Positions 29,236 to 38,072 of a stretch of DNA of 64,000 bases are shown one piece after another; positions within the stretch are counted from its first letter, which is position 1; each line of letters opens with the position of its first letter. Position numbers and translations under genes: made by a program. Origin of the DNA: Sinorhizobium fredii USDA 257 (lineage in GTDB: Bacteria; Pseudomonadota; Alphaproteobacteria; Rhizobiales; Rhizobiaceae); assembly GCF_000265205.3 (NCBI RefSeq), contig NC_018000.1, forward strand, positions 3,658,001 through 3,722,000, given 5' to 3'. The notes beneath the pieces were generated by a model. That model did not search any database, was not told the origin of the DNA, and saw only the letters and a program-made list of their open reading frames with translations.

Positions 29236-31725
29236 GTGCCAACATTTTCGCCCAGCCTCGAAAAGGCGCTGCATCAGGCACTGACTTTTGCCAACGAGCG
29301 CCATCATGAATATGCGACGCTCGAGCACCTGCTGCTGGCATTGATCGATGATGCCGATGCGGCGGCCGTGATGGGCGCATGCAATGTAAATCTAGAAACG
29401 CTTCGCAAGACCGTGACGGACTATGTCGACAACGAATTGTCCAATCTGATCACCGGCTATGACGAAGATTCGAAGCCGACCGCCGGCTTCCAGCGCGTGA
29501 TCCAGCGGGCCGTCATCCATGTGCAATCCTCCGGCCGCGAAGAGGTGACGGGAGCCAATGTGCTCGTCGCGATCTTCGCCGAGCGCGAGAGCCATGCGGC
29601 CTATTTCCTGCAGGAGCAGGAAATGACGCGCTACGATGCGGTGAATTTCATTTCGCACGGCATTGGCAAGCGGCCGGGCAGTTCGGAATCGCGGCCGGTG
29701 CGCGGCGCAGAGGACCAGGAATCGGAACAGAAGTCACCGCGCGAGAGCGAGGAAGCCAGTCCGAAAAAGCAGCAGGATGCGCTGACGGCCTACTGTGTCA
29801 ACCTGAACGAAAAGGCCAAGTCCGGTAAGATCGATCCGCTGATCGGCCGGCACGCCGAGGTAAACCGGACCATCCAGGTCCTTTGCCGGAGGTCCAAGAA
29901 CAACCCGCTCTATGTTGGCGACCCCGGCGTCGGCAAGACGGCGATCGCTGAAGGGCTTGCCAAGCGCATCGTCGAGAAGCAGGTGCCGGAGGCACTTCAG
30001 GACGCCACGATCTTTGCGCTCGACATGGGAACCCTGCTCGCCGGCACGCGCTATCGCGGCGATTTCGAAGAGCGGCTGAAGCAGGTCGTCAAGGAACTCG
30101 AGGACTATCCCGGCGCCGTCCTCTTCATCGACGAGATCCATACGGTGATCGGCGCCGGCGCGACCTCGGGCGGTGCGATGGATGCCTCCAACCTTCTGAA
30201 GCCGGCGCTCTCTTCCGGCTCGATCCGCTGCATCGGTTCGACCACCTACAAGGAGTATCGCCAGTTCTTCGAGAAGGACCGGGCGCTTGTCCGCCGTTTC
30301 CAGAAGATCGACGTCAACGAGCCGACGGTCGCCGACGCAATCGAGATCATGAGGGGGCTGAAGCCCTATTTCGAGGAGTATCACCACCTCAAATATTCGA
30401 ACGATGCGATCAGGGCGGCCGTCGAGCTTTCGGCCCGCTACATCAATGACCGCAAGCTGCCGGACAAGGCGATCGACGTCATCGACGAATCGGGAGCGGC
30501 GCAGATGCTGTTGCCTGTCAGCAAGCGCCGCAAGCTGATCACCGAAAGGGAGATCGAGGCGACGGTCGCCACGATGGCGCGCATTCCGCCGAAGTCGGTG
30601 TCCAAGGACGACGAAGCCGTTCTCGCCAGTCTGGAGAAGGAACTTCGCTCGGTCGTCTATGGCCAGGATCTGGCGATCGAGGCACTCGCCTCGTCGATCA
30701 AGCTCGCACGCGCCGGGCTGCGGGAACCGAACAAGCCGATCGGCTGCTACGTGTTCACCGGCCCGACCGGTGTCGGCAAGACCGAAGTGGCGAAACAGCT
30801 GGCGACGTCGCTCGGCGTCGAACTGTTGCGCTTCGACATGTCGGAATATATGGAGCGGCATACGGTTTCCCGTCTGCTCGGCGCACCGCCCGGCTATGTC
30901 GGGTTTGACCAGGGCGGTCTCCTGACCGACGGCGTCGACCAGCATCCGCACTGCGTGCTGCTGCTCGACGAGATCGAGAAGGCCCATCCGGACCTCTTCA
31001 ACATCCTTCTGCAGGTGATGGATCACGGCTCGCTGACCGACCACAACGGCAAGAAGATCGACTTCCGCAACGTCATCCTGATCATGACGACCAATGCAGG
31101 CGCCTCCGACATGGCGCGGCCGGCAATCGGTTTCGGCTCGTCGAAGCGCACCGGCGAGGACGTCGAAGCCCTGAATCGCCTGTTCACGCCGGAGTTCCGC
31201 AACCGTCTGGATGCGGTCATTCCGTTCAACTCGCTGCCCACGCCTGTCATTCATCAGGTCGTGCAGAAGTTCGTCATGCAGCTCGAGACGCAGCTGGCCG
31301 AGCGCAACGTCACCTTCGACCTCGCGCCGGAGGCGATCGCCTGGCTTGCGGACAAGGGCTACGACGAAAAGATGGGCGCACGGCCGCTGGCGCGCGTCAT
31401 CCAGGAAAACATCAAGAAGCCGCTCGCCGACGAAATCCTCTTCGGCAAGCTCAAGAAGGGCGGCGTCGTCAAGGTGACGATCGGCACGAAGGAGGACGGT
31501 ACCGAGGGGTTGCTCCTCGATGCCGTGCCCGAGACGGCACCGATCAAGCCGAAGGCGGAAGTGTCGCGGCCCGGCGGCAAGAACGTCAAGCCGAAGAAAT
31601 CGGAGGTGGAAACCGTCGCTGCCGAGGCTGGGCCGAAATCGAAACCGAAGAAGTCCGCCAAGGCAGCTTCGGATGCGGTTCCGCTGAAGGGCAGAACGGT
31701 CCCCAAAGTCCCGCGCAAGAAATAG
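29236..31725 (+). CDS. clpA: ClpA AAA+ unfoldase with an extended C terminus
   Basis: 829 aa against about 760 for typical ClpA. The GTG start at 29236 gives MPTFSPSLEKALHQALTFA. The double Clp_N repeat is followed by two AAA+ modules: Walker A GDPGVGKT (D1) and GPTGVGKT (D2), Walker B VLFIDEIHT and LLLDEIEKAHP. The ClpP-binding loop reads AIGFGS. The last about 70 residues are lysine-, proline- and alanine-rich and disordered (KKSEVETVAAEAGPKSKPKK), an extension beyond the folded D2 domain. It unfolds substrates for ClpP. Confidence 0.96.
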   Translation: MPTFSPSLEKALHQALTFANERHHEYATLEHLLLALIDDADAAAVMGACNVNLETLRKTVTDYVDNELSNLITGYDEDSKPTAGFQRVIQRAVIHVQSSGREEVTGANVLVAIFAERESHAAYFLQEQEMTRYDAVNFISHGIGKRPGSSESRPVRGAEDQESEQKSPRESEEASPKKQQDALTAYCVNLNEKAKSGKIDPLIGRHAEVNRTIQVLCRRSKNNPLYVGDPGVGKTAIAEGLAKRIVEKQVPEALQDATIFALDMGTLLAGTRYRGDFEERLKQVVKELEDYPGAVLFIDEIHTVIGAGATSGGAMDASNLLKPALSSGSIRCIGSTTYKEYRQFFEKDRALVRRFQKIDVNEPTVADAIEIMRGLKPYFEEYHHLKYSNDAIRAAVELSARYINDRKLPDKAIDVIDESGAAQMLLPVSKRRKLITEREIEATVATMARIPPKSVSKDDEAVLASLEKELRSVVYGQDLAIEALASSIKLARAGLREPNKPIGCYVFTGPTGVGKTEVAKQLATSLGVELLRFDMSEYMERHTVSRLLGAPPGYVGFDQGGLLTDGVDQHPHCVLLLDEIEKAHPDLFNILLQVMDHGSLTDHNGKKIDFRNVILIMTTNAGASDMARPAIGFGSSKRTGEDVEALNRLFTPEFRNRLDAVIPFNSLPTPVIHQVVQKFVMQLETQLAERNVTFDLAPEAIAWLADKGYDEKMGARPLARVIQENIKKPLADEILFGKLKKGGVVKVTIGTKEDGTEGLLLDAVPETAPIKPKAEVSRPGGKNVKPKKSEVETVAAEAGPKSKPKKSAKAASDAVPLKGRTVPKVPRKK

Positions 31726-31744
31726 CGCAATCGCGATTTTCGCA

Positions 31745-31776
31745 GACGGTGCCGGGTGGCTTCACCCGGCACCGTC
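31745..31776 (+). terminator. Terminator after clpA
   Basis: A perfect 14-bp stem GACGGTGCCGGGTG-GCTT-CACCCGGCACCGTC with a short CTTGTT tail, 37 bp before the azlC start. Confidence 0.8.
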
Positions 31777-31812
31777 TTGTTGAGCGGGGCAGTCCCATTC
31801 CGCGTGATTTCC

Positions 31813-32550
31813 ATGGATGATTTCGAAGACGAACGGTCAACGCTTGCCTGGTTTTTGACGGGCGCCCGGGGGATTTTCAGTCTTCCGGCCGTCATCCTGA
31901 TGCTTTCCTTCGTCGGCTTTTGCTCGCTGACCGTTCAGGCCGGCATCCCGCCGGAGCAGGTCGTCTTCATGACCGGAATCGTCTGGGCCTTGCCGGCGAA
32001 GGTCATTCTCGTCAGCTCGATCCTGAGCGACGCGAGTCTTGCGACTGCGTTCCTGGCGGTTACTCTCTCATCGGTCCGCCTGATGCCGATGGTCGCGGCG
32101 CTCGTTCCGGAATTGCGCAGCTCGAAAACGCCGACCTGGCTGCTGCTCGTCCTGTCGCACTTCGTGGCCATCACCGCGTGGGTCTTCGCGATGGAGCGTG
32201 TACCGCAAGTGCCGCGCGACCATCGCGTCGCCTTCTTCGCCGGCTTCGGCATCACCCTGGTGGCGGCTAACATGGTGCTGGTCGGCATCGTCTATCATCT
32301 TGTCGCCGACTTTCCGCCGCTGGTGGCGGGCTGCCTCTTCTTCCTGACGCCGGTCTATTTTCTCACTTCGATCTGGCACTCGGCCCGACAGCCGGTCATC
32401 TATGTGGCGCTTGCGATCGGCCTCGTTGCGGGCCCGCTGTTCTACTGGATCGCACCGGAATTCGACATCCTCCTGGCCGGCGTCATAGGCGGCACGCTTG
32501 CCTGGGGCGCGGAGCGTTTCTGGCGTTCGCGACGGGAGGCGCGCCCGTGA
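31813..32550 (+). CDS. azlC: AzlC-family branched-chain amino acid exporter subunit
   Basis: 245 aa from ATG 31813; the earlier in-frame start at 31756 lies in the clpA terminator and is discarded. It is a membrane protein with about six helices (SLPAVILMLSFVGFCSLTVQA; SVRLMPMVAALVPELR; FFAGFGITLVAANMVLVG). It forms the large subunit of an AzlCD exporter for branched-chain or related amino acids. It overlaps the next gene by 4 bp. Confidence 0.85.
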   Translation: MDDFEDERSTLAWFLTGARGIFSLPAVILMLSFVGFCSLTVQAGIPPEQVVFMTGIVWALPAKVILVSSILSDASLATAFLAVTLSSVRLMPMVAALVPELRSSKTPTWLLLVLSHFVAITAWVFAMERVPQVPRDHRVAFFAGFGITLVAANMVLVGIVYHLVADFPPLVAGCLFFLTPVYFLTSIWHSARQPVIYVALAIGLVAGPLFYWIAPEFDILLAGVIGGTLAWGAERFWRSRREARP

Positions 32551-32891
32551 CCTGGACCGACGGATGGTGGGCCTACGCCTTCATTGCCGTAGCCGGCTGG
32601 CTCGCCACCGATCTCTGGCGCTGGCTCGGCGTGCTCGCCGGCAAGCGGCTTCGCGATGATTCGGAGGCATTGAATTGGGTGAGGGCGGTCGCGACCGCCC
32701 TGGTCGCCGCGGTGATCGCGAAGCTCATCCTCTATCCGACCGGGGTCCTCGCACAGTCGCCCCTGTGGCTGCGGCTCGGCGCCGTTGTCATCGGCGCAAT
32801 CGCCTTCTTTCTCGCCCGGCAAAAGCCGGTCGCGGGCATCGCGACATCGATCGCGGTGCTCGCCATCGGGCTATGGTGGCTGGGGTTCTGA
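32547..32891 (+). CDS. azlD: AzlD-family small exporter subunit
   Basis: 114 aa, GTG start overlapping azlC by 4 bp. It has about four hydrophobic helices and little soluble sequence (WWAYAFIAVAGWLATDLWRW; VATALVAAVIAKLILYPTG). Size, position and topology match AzlD, the partner of AzlC. The family name rests mainly on context, as AzlD proteins are divergent. Confidence 0.8.
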   Translation: MTWTDGWWAYAFIAVAGWLATDLWRWLGVLAGKRLRDDSEALNWVRAVATALVAAVIAKLILYPTGVLAQSPLWLRLGAVVIGAIAFFLARQKPVAGIATSIAVLAIGLWWLGF

Positions 32892-32902
32892 CGGCAGGTC
32901 GT

Positions 32903-33325
32903 CTAGATCAGCGCCCGCCGGATCTTCTCGGCATTGGCTGCCAATAGCTCGCCATCCTCCATCTTCCCGGAATGCGGCTTCAGCGGAATGCCTTCCCGGC
33001 GCGGGATCACGTGGAAATGCAGGTGAAAGACGGATTGGCCGGCCGGCGGCTCGTTGAACTGCATGATCGTCACGCCGTCCGCGTCGAAAGCGTCCTTGGC
33101 GGCAATCGCGATCTTCTGGACAGTGGCGATGAGCGCCGGCAGGGTGGCGGCGTCCGCATCGAGAATGTTGCGCGATGGCGACTTCGGCAGGACGAGCACA
33201 TGCCCTTCCGCCTGCGGCATGACGTCCATGAACGCCACCGTTGCGTCGTCCTCGTAGACCCGATGCGATGGAATTTCGCCGCGCAGGATCTTGGCGAAAA
33301 TGTTGTTGGTGTCATAGCCGCTCAT
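32903..33325 (-). CDS. HIT-family hydrolase
   Basis: 140 aa with the histidine triad HLHFHVIPR and the upstream HVLVLPKSPSRNIL. The N terminus NIFAKILRGEIPSHRVYEDD is typical of Hint/HinT-branch proteins that hydrolyse AMP-lysine-like or other nucleotide adducts. It is cytosolic. It runs antisense to and convergent with azlD, so the 12-bp gap holds no terminator of note. Confidence 0.93.
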   Translation of the reverse strand: MSGYDTNNIFAKILRGEIPSHRVYEDDATVAFMDVMPQAEGHVLVLPKSPSRNILDADAATLPALIATVQKIAIAAKDAFDADGVTIMQFNEPPAGQSVFHLHFHVIPRREGIPLKPHSGKMEDGELLAANAEKIRRALI

Positions 33326-33367
33326 GTCGTTTCCTCTTGTCGGTTCGTCGCGGAAGTTCGCTTTTGG

Positions 33368-34555
33368 TCAATGTTGTTGGCGCTCACCCTTGCGGAAAGG
33401 CCCGTGCTCGGCAAGGAATTCGCCGGTTTCTTCGACGTCGCGGCGCTCCCGTTCGAGATAATCCGCGACCGCCCTTGCCAGACCTGGATGGGTGATGAAA
33501 TGGGCGGAATGGGTCGTGACCGGCATGTAGCCGCGCGCCAACTTGTGCTCGCCCTGCGCGCCCGCTTCGACGCGCCTCAGCCCTCTGGCGATCGCGAAGT
33601 CGATTGCCTGGTGATAGCAGACTTCAAAATGCAGGAAGGGATGGTCCTCGATACAGCCCCAATGGCGCCCGTAGAGCGCATCGCCGCCGATGAAATTGAT
33701 CGCGCCGGCGATATATCGGCCGCCGCGCTTGGCCATGACCAATAGAATGTCGTCTGCCATCCGCTCGCCGATGAGCGAATAGAAGGCGCGGGTCAGATAG
33801 GGCCGGCCCCATTTGCGTCCGCCGGTATCCATGTAAAAAGCGAAGAACTGGTCCCAGATGGCTTCGGTAAGATCGCGGCCCGTCAGCCAGTCGATGGTAA
33901 TTCCATTTTCGACGGCTGTCCGACGCTCCTTCTTCAGCGCTTTGCGCTTTCGCGACGCAAGCGTGGCGAGGAAGTCGTCGTGCGAGCCGTAGCCTTCATT
34001 GATGAAATGGAATTGCTGGTCCATCCGGTGCAGAAACCCGGATCGTTCGAAGCTCGGCATTTCCTCAGGGGGGACGAAGGTGACGTGGGCAGAGGAGACG
34101 CCGTGACGGCGCGAGAGTTCCTTGAGGCCGGCGGCAAGCGCCTCGCGCACCGGGAGCGGATCGCCGCCCGCGGCGCTGAGCAGGCGTGGCCCAGCCACCG
34201 GCGTGAACGGCACGCAACATTGCAGCTTCGGATAGTAGCGGCCGCCGGCCTGTTCGAAGGCGTTTGCCCATCCATGGTCGAAGACATATTCGCCCTGGCT
34301 ATGGTTCTTCATGTAGCAGACAAGGGCGCCGCGCAGGAAGCCATCGGCATCCTCCATCAAGAGATGCTGACCGAGCCAACCCGTCTCCGCCGTCGCCGAG
34401 CCCGACTCCTCGAGCGCCGACAGATAGGCGTGCGAGACGAAGGGATTATAGGCCGTGACGGGGAAGTCTTTCGAGGCGCCGGCAAGCCTGTTCCAGCTCG
34501 TCGGCGGGATCGAAGTGAACGAATGTTCTATGCGGATGTTGATCGCGTCTGACAT
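33368..34555 (-). CDS. DUF482/GNAT-like acyltransferase-fold protein
   Basis: 395 aa, a peptidogalycan biosynthesis/recognition (DUF482, COG3146) type protein. The conserved segments include FVSHAYLSALEESGSATAETG, SSAHVTFVPPEE, FHFINEGYGSHDDFLATLASRKRK and AGAQGEHKLARGYMP. It has a GNAT-superfamily fold, like FemX-type enzymes. The substrate is unknown. It lies 4 bp downstream of the GDPD gene stop-to-start, in a run of minus-strand genes. Confidence 0.82.
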   Translation of the reverse strand: MSDAINIRIEHSFTSIPPTSWNRLAGASKDFPVTAYNPFVSHAYLSALEESGSATAETGWLGQHLLMEDADGFLRGALVCYMKNHSQGEYVFDHGWANAFEQAGGRYYPKLQCCVPFTPVAGPRLLSAAGGDPLPVREALAAGLKELSRRHGVSSAHVTFVPPEEMPSFERSGFLHRMDQQFHFINEGYGSHDDFLATLASRKRKALKKERRTAVENGITIDWLTGRDLTEAIWDQFFAFYMDTGGRKWGRPYLTRAFYSLIGERMADDILLVMAKRGGRYIAGAINFIGGDALYGRHWGCIEDHPFLHFEVCYHQAIDFAIARGLRRVEAGAQGEHKLARGYMPVTTHSAHFITHPGLARAVADYLERERRDVEETGEFLAEHGPFRKGERQQH

Positions 34556-34559
34556 GCGC

Positions 34560-35285
34560 CTAGGAAATCATGGTCTCCCTGGGATCGAAACCCTCGAACG
34601 TCATCTGATCGGCGTGGGCGAAGGTGTGCTCCTGCGCTCGGCCGTCCCGCACCGTCCAGGTGATGATGGTACGGCCGAGGGCTCGCTCCTTGGTTACGAA
34701 GGGGTTCGGCAGATCGCCGTAGAAATAGGAGATGAAATCGAGCCCGAGCTGCATGGCCTCCTCGTGCATGAAGAATTTTTCCGGATTGGCGCCGTCAGCG
34801 GTAAGGCCGAGCGGATAAGGGGCGTCGAGCGCCTTCAGATCCTTGAGCAGCCAGTGATCGAAGCTCATCAGCGCGACCGGTCCCTTGTACCCCTCGAGCG
34901 TGTCGAGCACGGCCGCCGCAAAACCCTCGTCGTCATCTTTGCGGCCCTTGAGTTCGAGGACGAGCGGCACCCGTCCGTCGACGAGACGGAGCATCTGCGT
35001 GAGCGTCGGCACCTTGTCCTTCGTGCCGCCGATCGACAATAGGCCGAGCTCGCCGGCGGTCTTCGCCCGCACGTCCCCCCTAATGCCGCAAAGACGCTGA
35101 AGGTCGTGGTCGTGGAAGACGACCGGAACGCTATCCGATGTAAACTGCAGATCGCATTCGATCGCAAAGCCTGCTTCTGCGGCGCGGGAGAAGGCTGAGA
35201 GTGTATTTTCCCAGACTTCTCGGTTCATGTCGTGGTAACCGCGATGGGCGATCGGCTGGGCTTTGAGCCAGGAAATATCCTTCAT
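34560..35285 (-). CDS. Glycerophosphodiester phosphodiesterase
   Basis: 241 aa from ATG 35285; a longer frame to 35408 enters the ridA gene. The catalytic core reads AHRGYHDMNREVWENTLSAF and ECDLQFTSDSVPVVFHDHDL, giving the paired His and Glu/Asp metal site. It has no signal peptide, so it is a cytosolic (UgpQ-like) enzyme freeing glycerol-3-phosphate from deacylated phospholipids. It shares a polycistron with ridA and DUF482. Confidence 0.93.
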   Translation of the reverse strand: MKDISWLKAQPIAHRGYHDMNREVWENTLSAFSRAAEAGFAIECDLQFTSDSVPVVFHDHDLQRLCGIRGDVRAKTAGELGLLSIGGTKDKVPTLTQMLRLVDGRVPLVLELKGRKDDDEGFAAAVLDTLEGYKGPVALMSFDHWLLKDLKALDAPYPLGLTADGANPEKFFMHEEAMQLGLDFISYFYGDLPNPFVTKERALGRTIITWTVRDGRAQEHTFAHADQMTFEGFDPRETMIS

Positions 35286-35298
35286 GGAGCGTCCCTGA

Positions 35299-35766
35299 TC
35301 AGGCGATTTCGAGGATGGCGTCGATTTCGACGGCCGCGTTGAAGGGCAGGGACGCCATGCCGACGGCAGCGCGCGCATGCTTGCCGGCTTCGCCGAGCAC
35401 GGCGGCAAGGAAGTTCGACGCGCCGTTGATGACGAGGTGTTGTTCGGTGAACTCCGGAACGGAGGCGACGAAGCCGTTGATCTTCACGAGCCGGCGAATG
35501 CGTCCGAGATCGCCGCCAAGAGCGGCTTTGGCCTGGGCCAGGATGTTGACTGCGCAGAGTTCGGCGGCGCGCTGCGCGGCCGCGACGTCGACATCCTTGC
35601 CGACATGGCCAGTCACAGCGACCTTGCCTGCTTCCATGGGCAGTTGGCCGGAGATGTAGAGCGTCGAGCCGGTAATGACGTAAGGCACATAATTCGCGAC
35701 CGGCGCCACCGCCTCTGGAATGACGATGCCAAGTTCGTTGAGACGCGTTTCGATCTCTGCGGACAT
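35299..35766 (-). CDS. RidA-family enamine/imine deaminase
   Basis: 155 aa of the YjgF/YER057c/UK114 family: TLYISGQLPMEAGKVAVTGHVG, AKAALGGDLGRIRRLVKINGFV and the late GEAGKHARAAVGMASLPFNAAVEID, with the RidA arginine in the HARAAVG segment. It forms trimers that hydrolyse reactive 2-aminoacrylate made by PLP enzymes. It is 13 bp upstream of the GDPD gene. Confidence 0.92.
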   Translation of the reverse strand: MSAEIETRLNELGIVIPEAVAPVANYVPYVITGSTLYISGQLPMEAGKVAVTGHVGKDVDVAAAQRAAELCAVNILAQAKAALGGDLGRIRRLVKINGFVASVPEFTEQHLVINGASNFLAAVLGEAGKHARAAVGMASLPFNAAVEIDAILEIA

Positions 35767-35902
35767 GGAAGGCTCCCTTGTTGTCTTTTGTGATAAAATC
35801 CTGCATGCAAAACAGGATCGTGACAGGCACGGAACGGATCTGCCTCGCTTCTGCCGAATGTTTGTTTATCCCATTGCCGGCGAGTCCAACAGGAGGAAAC
35901 GG

Positions 35903-36724
35903 ATGTTTCGTAAAGGCTTCGGTCGTCTCACACTGGGGAGCGCCTGTCTCGCCGCCGTGACCGTCGCGGGCGCTGCGCACGCGAGCGCACTGGCACCGCA
36001 CCGCGCCGTCTACGATCTTGAACTGAAAAATGCCTCCGATCGCTCCGGCATCACCGGCATGTATGGACGCATGGTCTATGAGTTCAACGGGTCGGCCTGC
36101 GAGGGATATACGGTGAGCTTCCGCTTCGTCACCCAGGTCGACACCGGCGAGGAAGTTCGCCTGACCGACCAGCAGACCACCACCTACGAGGACATGAAGA
36201 ACAGGAGTTTCCGCTTCCTCACCCGCTCCTTTACCGATGAGAAGCTGGACAAGGAGGTGCGCGGAAGCGCTCACGACGACAAGTCCGGTGTCAAGGTCGA
36301 ACTCACCGCGCCCGACAAGCGCGAAGTGGCTCTGGCCCAGAGCCGGTTCCCGACCGAGCATATGCTGGAGGTGATCGAGCGGGCCAAGCGCGGCGAGACG
36401 CTTTTTGAATCCCGTATCTTCGATGGCTCCGATTCGGGCGACAAGACGCTGATCACCTCTACCTTCGTCGGCAAGCCGGGCAAGCCCACGTCCGACGATG
36501 CGGACGCCGGAAAGGCAGGGAAGCTCGCCGGCGAAAGCTATTGGCCGGTGACGATATCCTACTTCAACGACGAGGCGAGCGGCGATGCGCTGCCCATCTA
36601 CCGCATGTCCTTCAAGCTTTACGAGAATGGCGTCACGCGCGACCTGACGATGGACTACGGCGACTTCGTGCTTTCCGGTAAGCTTGCCGATCTCGAAGTC
36701 TTCAATGCGGAAGAGTGCAAGTAG
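35903..36724 (+). CDS. eipB: EipB/DUF1849-type periplasmic envelope-integrity protein
   Basis: 273 aa from ATG 35903 with AGGAGG 6 bp before it; an in-frame start at 35720 lies over ridA. The signal peptide is residues 1-28 (MFRKGFGRLTLGSACLAAVT then AHASA). The mature part is the DUF1849 beta-spiral (LAPHRAVYDLELKN; YEFNGSACEGYTVSFRF). Two cysteines, one in GSACEG and one in the final EECK, match the conserved disulfide of Brucella EipB, a protein tied to envelope stress resistance. Confidence 0.88.
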   Translation: MFRKGFGRLTLGSACLAAVTVAGAAHASALAPHRAVYDLELKNASDRSGITGMYGRMVYEFNGSACEGYTVSFRFVTQVDTGEEVRLTDQQTTTYEDMKNRSFRFLTRSFTDEKLDKEVRGSAHDDKSGVKVELTAPDKREVALAQSRFPTEHMLEVIERAKRGETLFESRIFDGSDSGDKTLITSTFVGKPGKPTSDDADAGKAGKLAGESYWPVTISYFNDEASGDALPIYRMSFKLYENGVTRDLTMDYGDFVLSGKLADLEVFNAEECK

Positions 36725-36807
36725 CGCCTGTCACCCGAACTGTGCAGCGGATTCGGGGCAAAGACATGCGACACGCTCTAGACAGCGGTAAAAAACAGAC
36801 TTCCTGC

Positions 36808-36836
36808 CTTGATTTATCGGGCAGTTGCAGCTAAGG
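36808..36836 (+). promoter_or_regulatory. Promoter of rpsB
   Basis: CTTGAT at 36808-36813, 17 bp, CTAAGG at 36831-36836; this matches the Sinorhizobium CTTGAC-N17-CTATAT form and stands about 125 bp before the ATG. Confidence 0.6.
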
Positions 36837-36959
36837 GGCTGACCATTCCACACGTGAGGCATGGGATTTTCCGGGAGAAATCCGGATTGTTCCGCCGGTG
36901 GGCGCATCAAGATGCGCTCGACGCCTTGCGGAGGTTCAACCGGAAAAGGAGAAAAAGGC
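36837..36959 (+). promoter_or_regulatory. Long structured rpsB leader
   Basis: About 123 bp between promoter and start with several pairings, including GCGCATC-AA-GATGCGC (36902-36917) and CCGG...CCGG near 36871-36885. Ribosomal protein S2 regulates its own mRNA through the rpsB leader in E. coli, so this leader may be an S2 target (inference). Confidence 0.45.
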
Positions 36960-37727
36960 ATGGCATTGCCTGACTTTACCATGCGCCAGCTTCTCGAAGC
37001 AGGCGTGCACTTCGGTCACCAGACGCACCGCTGGAACCCGAAGATGAAGCCGTACATCTTCGGCGATCGTAACAACGTTCACATCATCGACCTCGCCCAG
37101 ACCGTGCCGCTGCTGTCGCGCGCCCTGCAGGTCGTCAGCGACACCGTTGCCAATGGCGGCCGCGTGCTCTTCGTCGGCACCAAGCGCCAGGCGTCCGAGA
37201 TCATCGCCGACGCTGCAAAGCGCTCTGCCCAGTATTACGTCAATGCCCGCTGGCTCGGCGGCATGATGACCAACTGGAAGACGATCTCGAACTCGATCCA
37301 GCGCCTGCGCAAGCTCGACGAAATCCTCGCTTCGGAAGCCTCCGGCTTCACGAAGAAGGAGCGCCTGAACCTCGAGCGCGAGCGCGAGAAGCTGAACCGC
37401 GCCCTCGGCGGTATCCGCGACATGGGCGGCACGCCGGACCTGATGTTCATCATCGACACCAACAAGGAATCGATCGCGATCGAAGAAGCCAAGCGCCTTG
37501 GCATTCCGGTCGTTGCCGTCATCGATTCCAACTGCGATCCGGACCAGATCGACTATCCGATCCCCGGCAATGACGATGCGTCGCGTGCGGTCGCTCTCTA
37601 TTGCGATCTCATCGCCCGTGCCGCCATCGACGGCATCGCCCGCCAGCAGGGCGCTTCCGGTCGTGATCTCGGCGCAGCCGAAGAGGCTCCGGTCGAGCCG
37701 GCTCTCGACGAATCGTCCGAAGCCTGA
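36960..37727 (+). CDS. rpsB: 30S ribosomal protein S2
   Basis: 255 aa from ATG 36960 with AAAAGGAG upstream; an in-frame start at 36861 lies inside the leader. The S2 signature is [20 protein letters not shown] (residues about 17-36), followed by a coiled-coil segment ([21 protein letters not shown]) and [20 protein letters not shown]2 is on the 30S subunit near the mRNA exit. It is the first gene of the rpsB-tsf pair. Confidence 0.98.
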   Translation: MALPDFTMRQLLEAGVHFGHQTHRWNPKMKPYIFGDRNNVHIIDLAQTVPLLSRALQVVSDTVANGGRVLFVGTKRQASEIIADAAKRSAQYYVNARWLGGMMTNWKTISNSIQRLRKLDEILASEASGFTKKERLNLEREREKLNRALGGIRDMGGTPDLMFIIDTNKESIAIEEAKRLGIPVVAVIDSNCDPDQIDYPIPGNDDASRAVALYCDLIARAAIDGIARQQGASGRDLGAAEEAPVEPALDESSEA

Positions 37728-37753
37728 TCGGGCGTCCGGCAGCCTACCGCGCC

Positions 37754-37773
37754 GTGCGTCTCTTCAGACGCAC
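37754..37773. terminator. Hairpin behind rpsB, possible attenuator
   Basis: GTGCGTCT-CTTC-AGACGCAC, a perfect 8-bp stem 26 bp after the rpsB stop, without a T-run; it could reduce read-through into tsf rather than stop it. Confidence 0.55.
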
Positions 37774-37799
37774 AAAGGTCGCTGTAGCACTTTGAATTG

Positions 37800-37847
37800 C
37801 TGCATGTTTTTGTCCTTGAATCGGCTAGGATTTAAGGAAACATGCAG
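37800..37847. repeat. Rhizobial palindromic intergenic repeat
   Basis: CTGCATGTTT (37800-37809) and AAACATGCAG (37838-37847) are inverted arms, with TCCTT/AAGGA pairing inside. Together with the preceding GTAGCACTTTGAATTG it looks like a repeat I recall from many Sinorhizobium/Rhizobium intergenic regions. It lies in the 345-bp rpsB-tsf gap. Confidence 0.75.
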
Positions 37848-37878
37848 TAAGCTGTCGCACCCAGGAAATAGCGGGACG

Positions 37879-37917
37879 AGGCCGTTTGTGATGAAAATCT
37901 GAACGGCCTTGTTCTTT
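37879..37917 (+). terminator. Terminator between rpsB and tsf
   Basis: AGGCCGTT and AACGGCCT separated by a 15-base loop, with TTGTTCTTTT after it. This suggests that tsf has its own promoter; the 13-bp palindrome ATGACG-G-CGTCAT (37965-37977) lies beyond it. Confidence 0.7.
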
Positions 37918-38072
37918 TCAGCAAGGAATGGTGCCGGGACTACCCTTACCCGCGCAAGCATCGAATGACGGCGTCATAACGATGTCACAGTGAAGGGCCA
38001 TTCCCTGCCAAACCCACTGGCACGGCGCCATTCGCGGTTGGCGCGCCAGCGAAACAGACAAGAGGCAACAAG

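Noticed and set aside
29734..31254. 506-codon open frame antisense to clpA
   Set aside because: Shadow of the clpA codon pattern.
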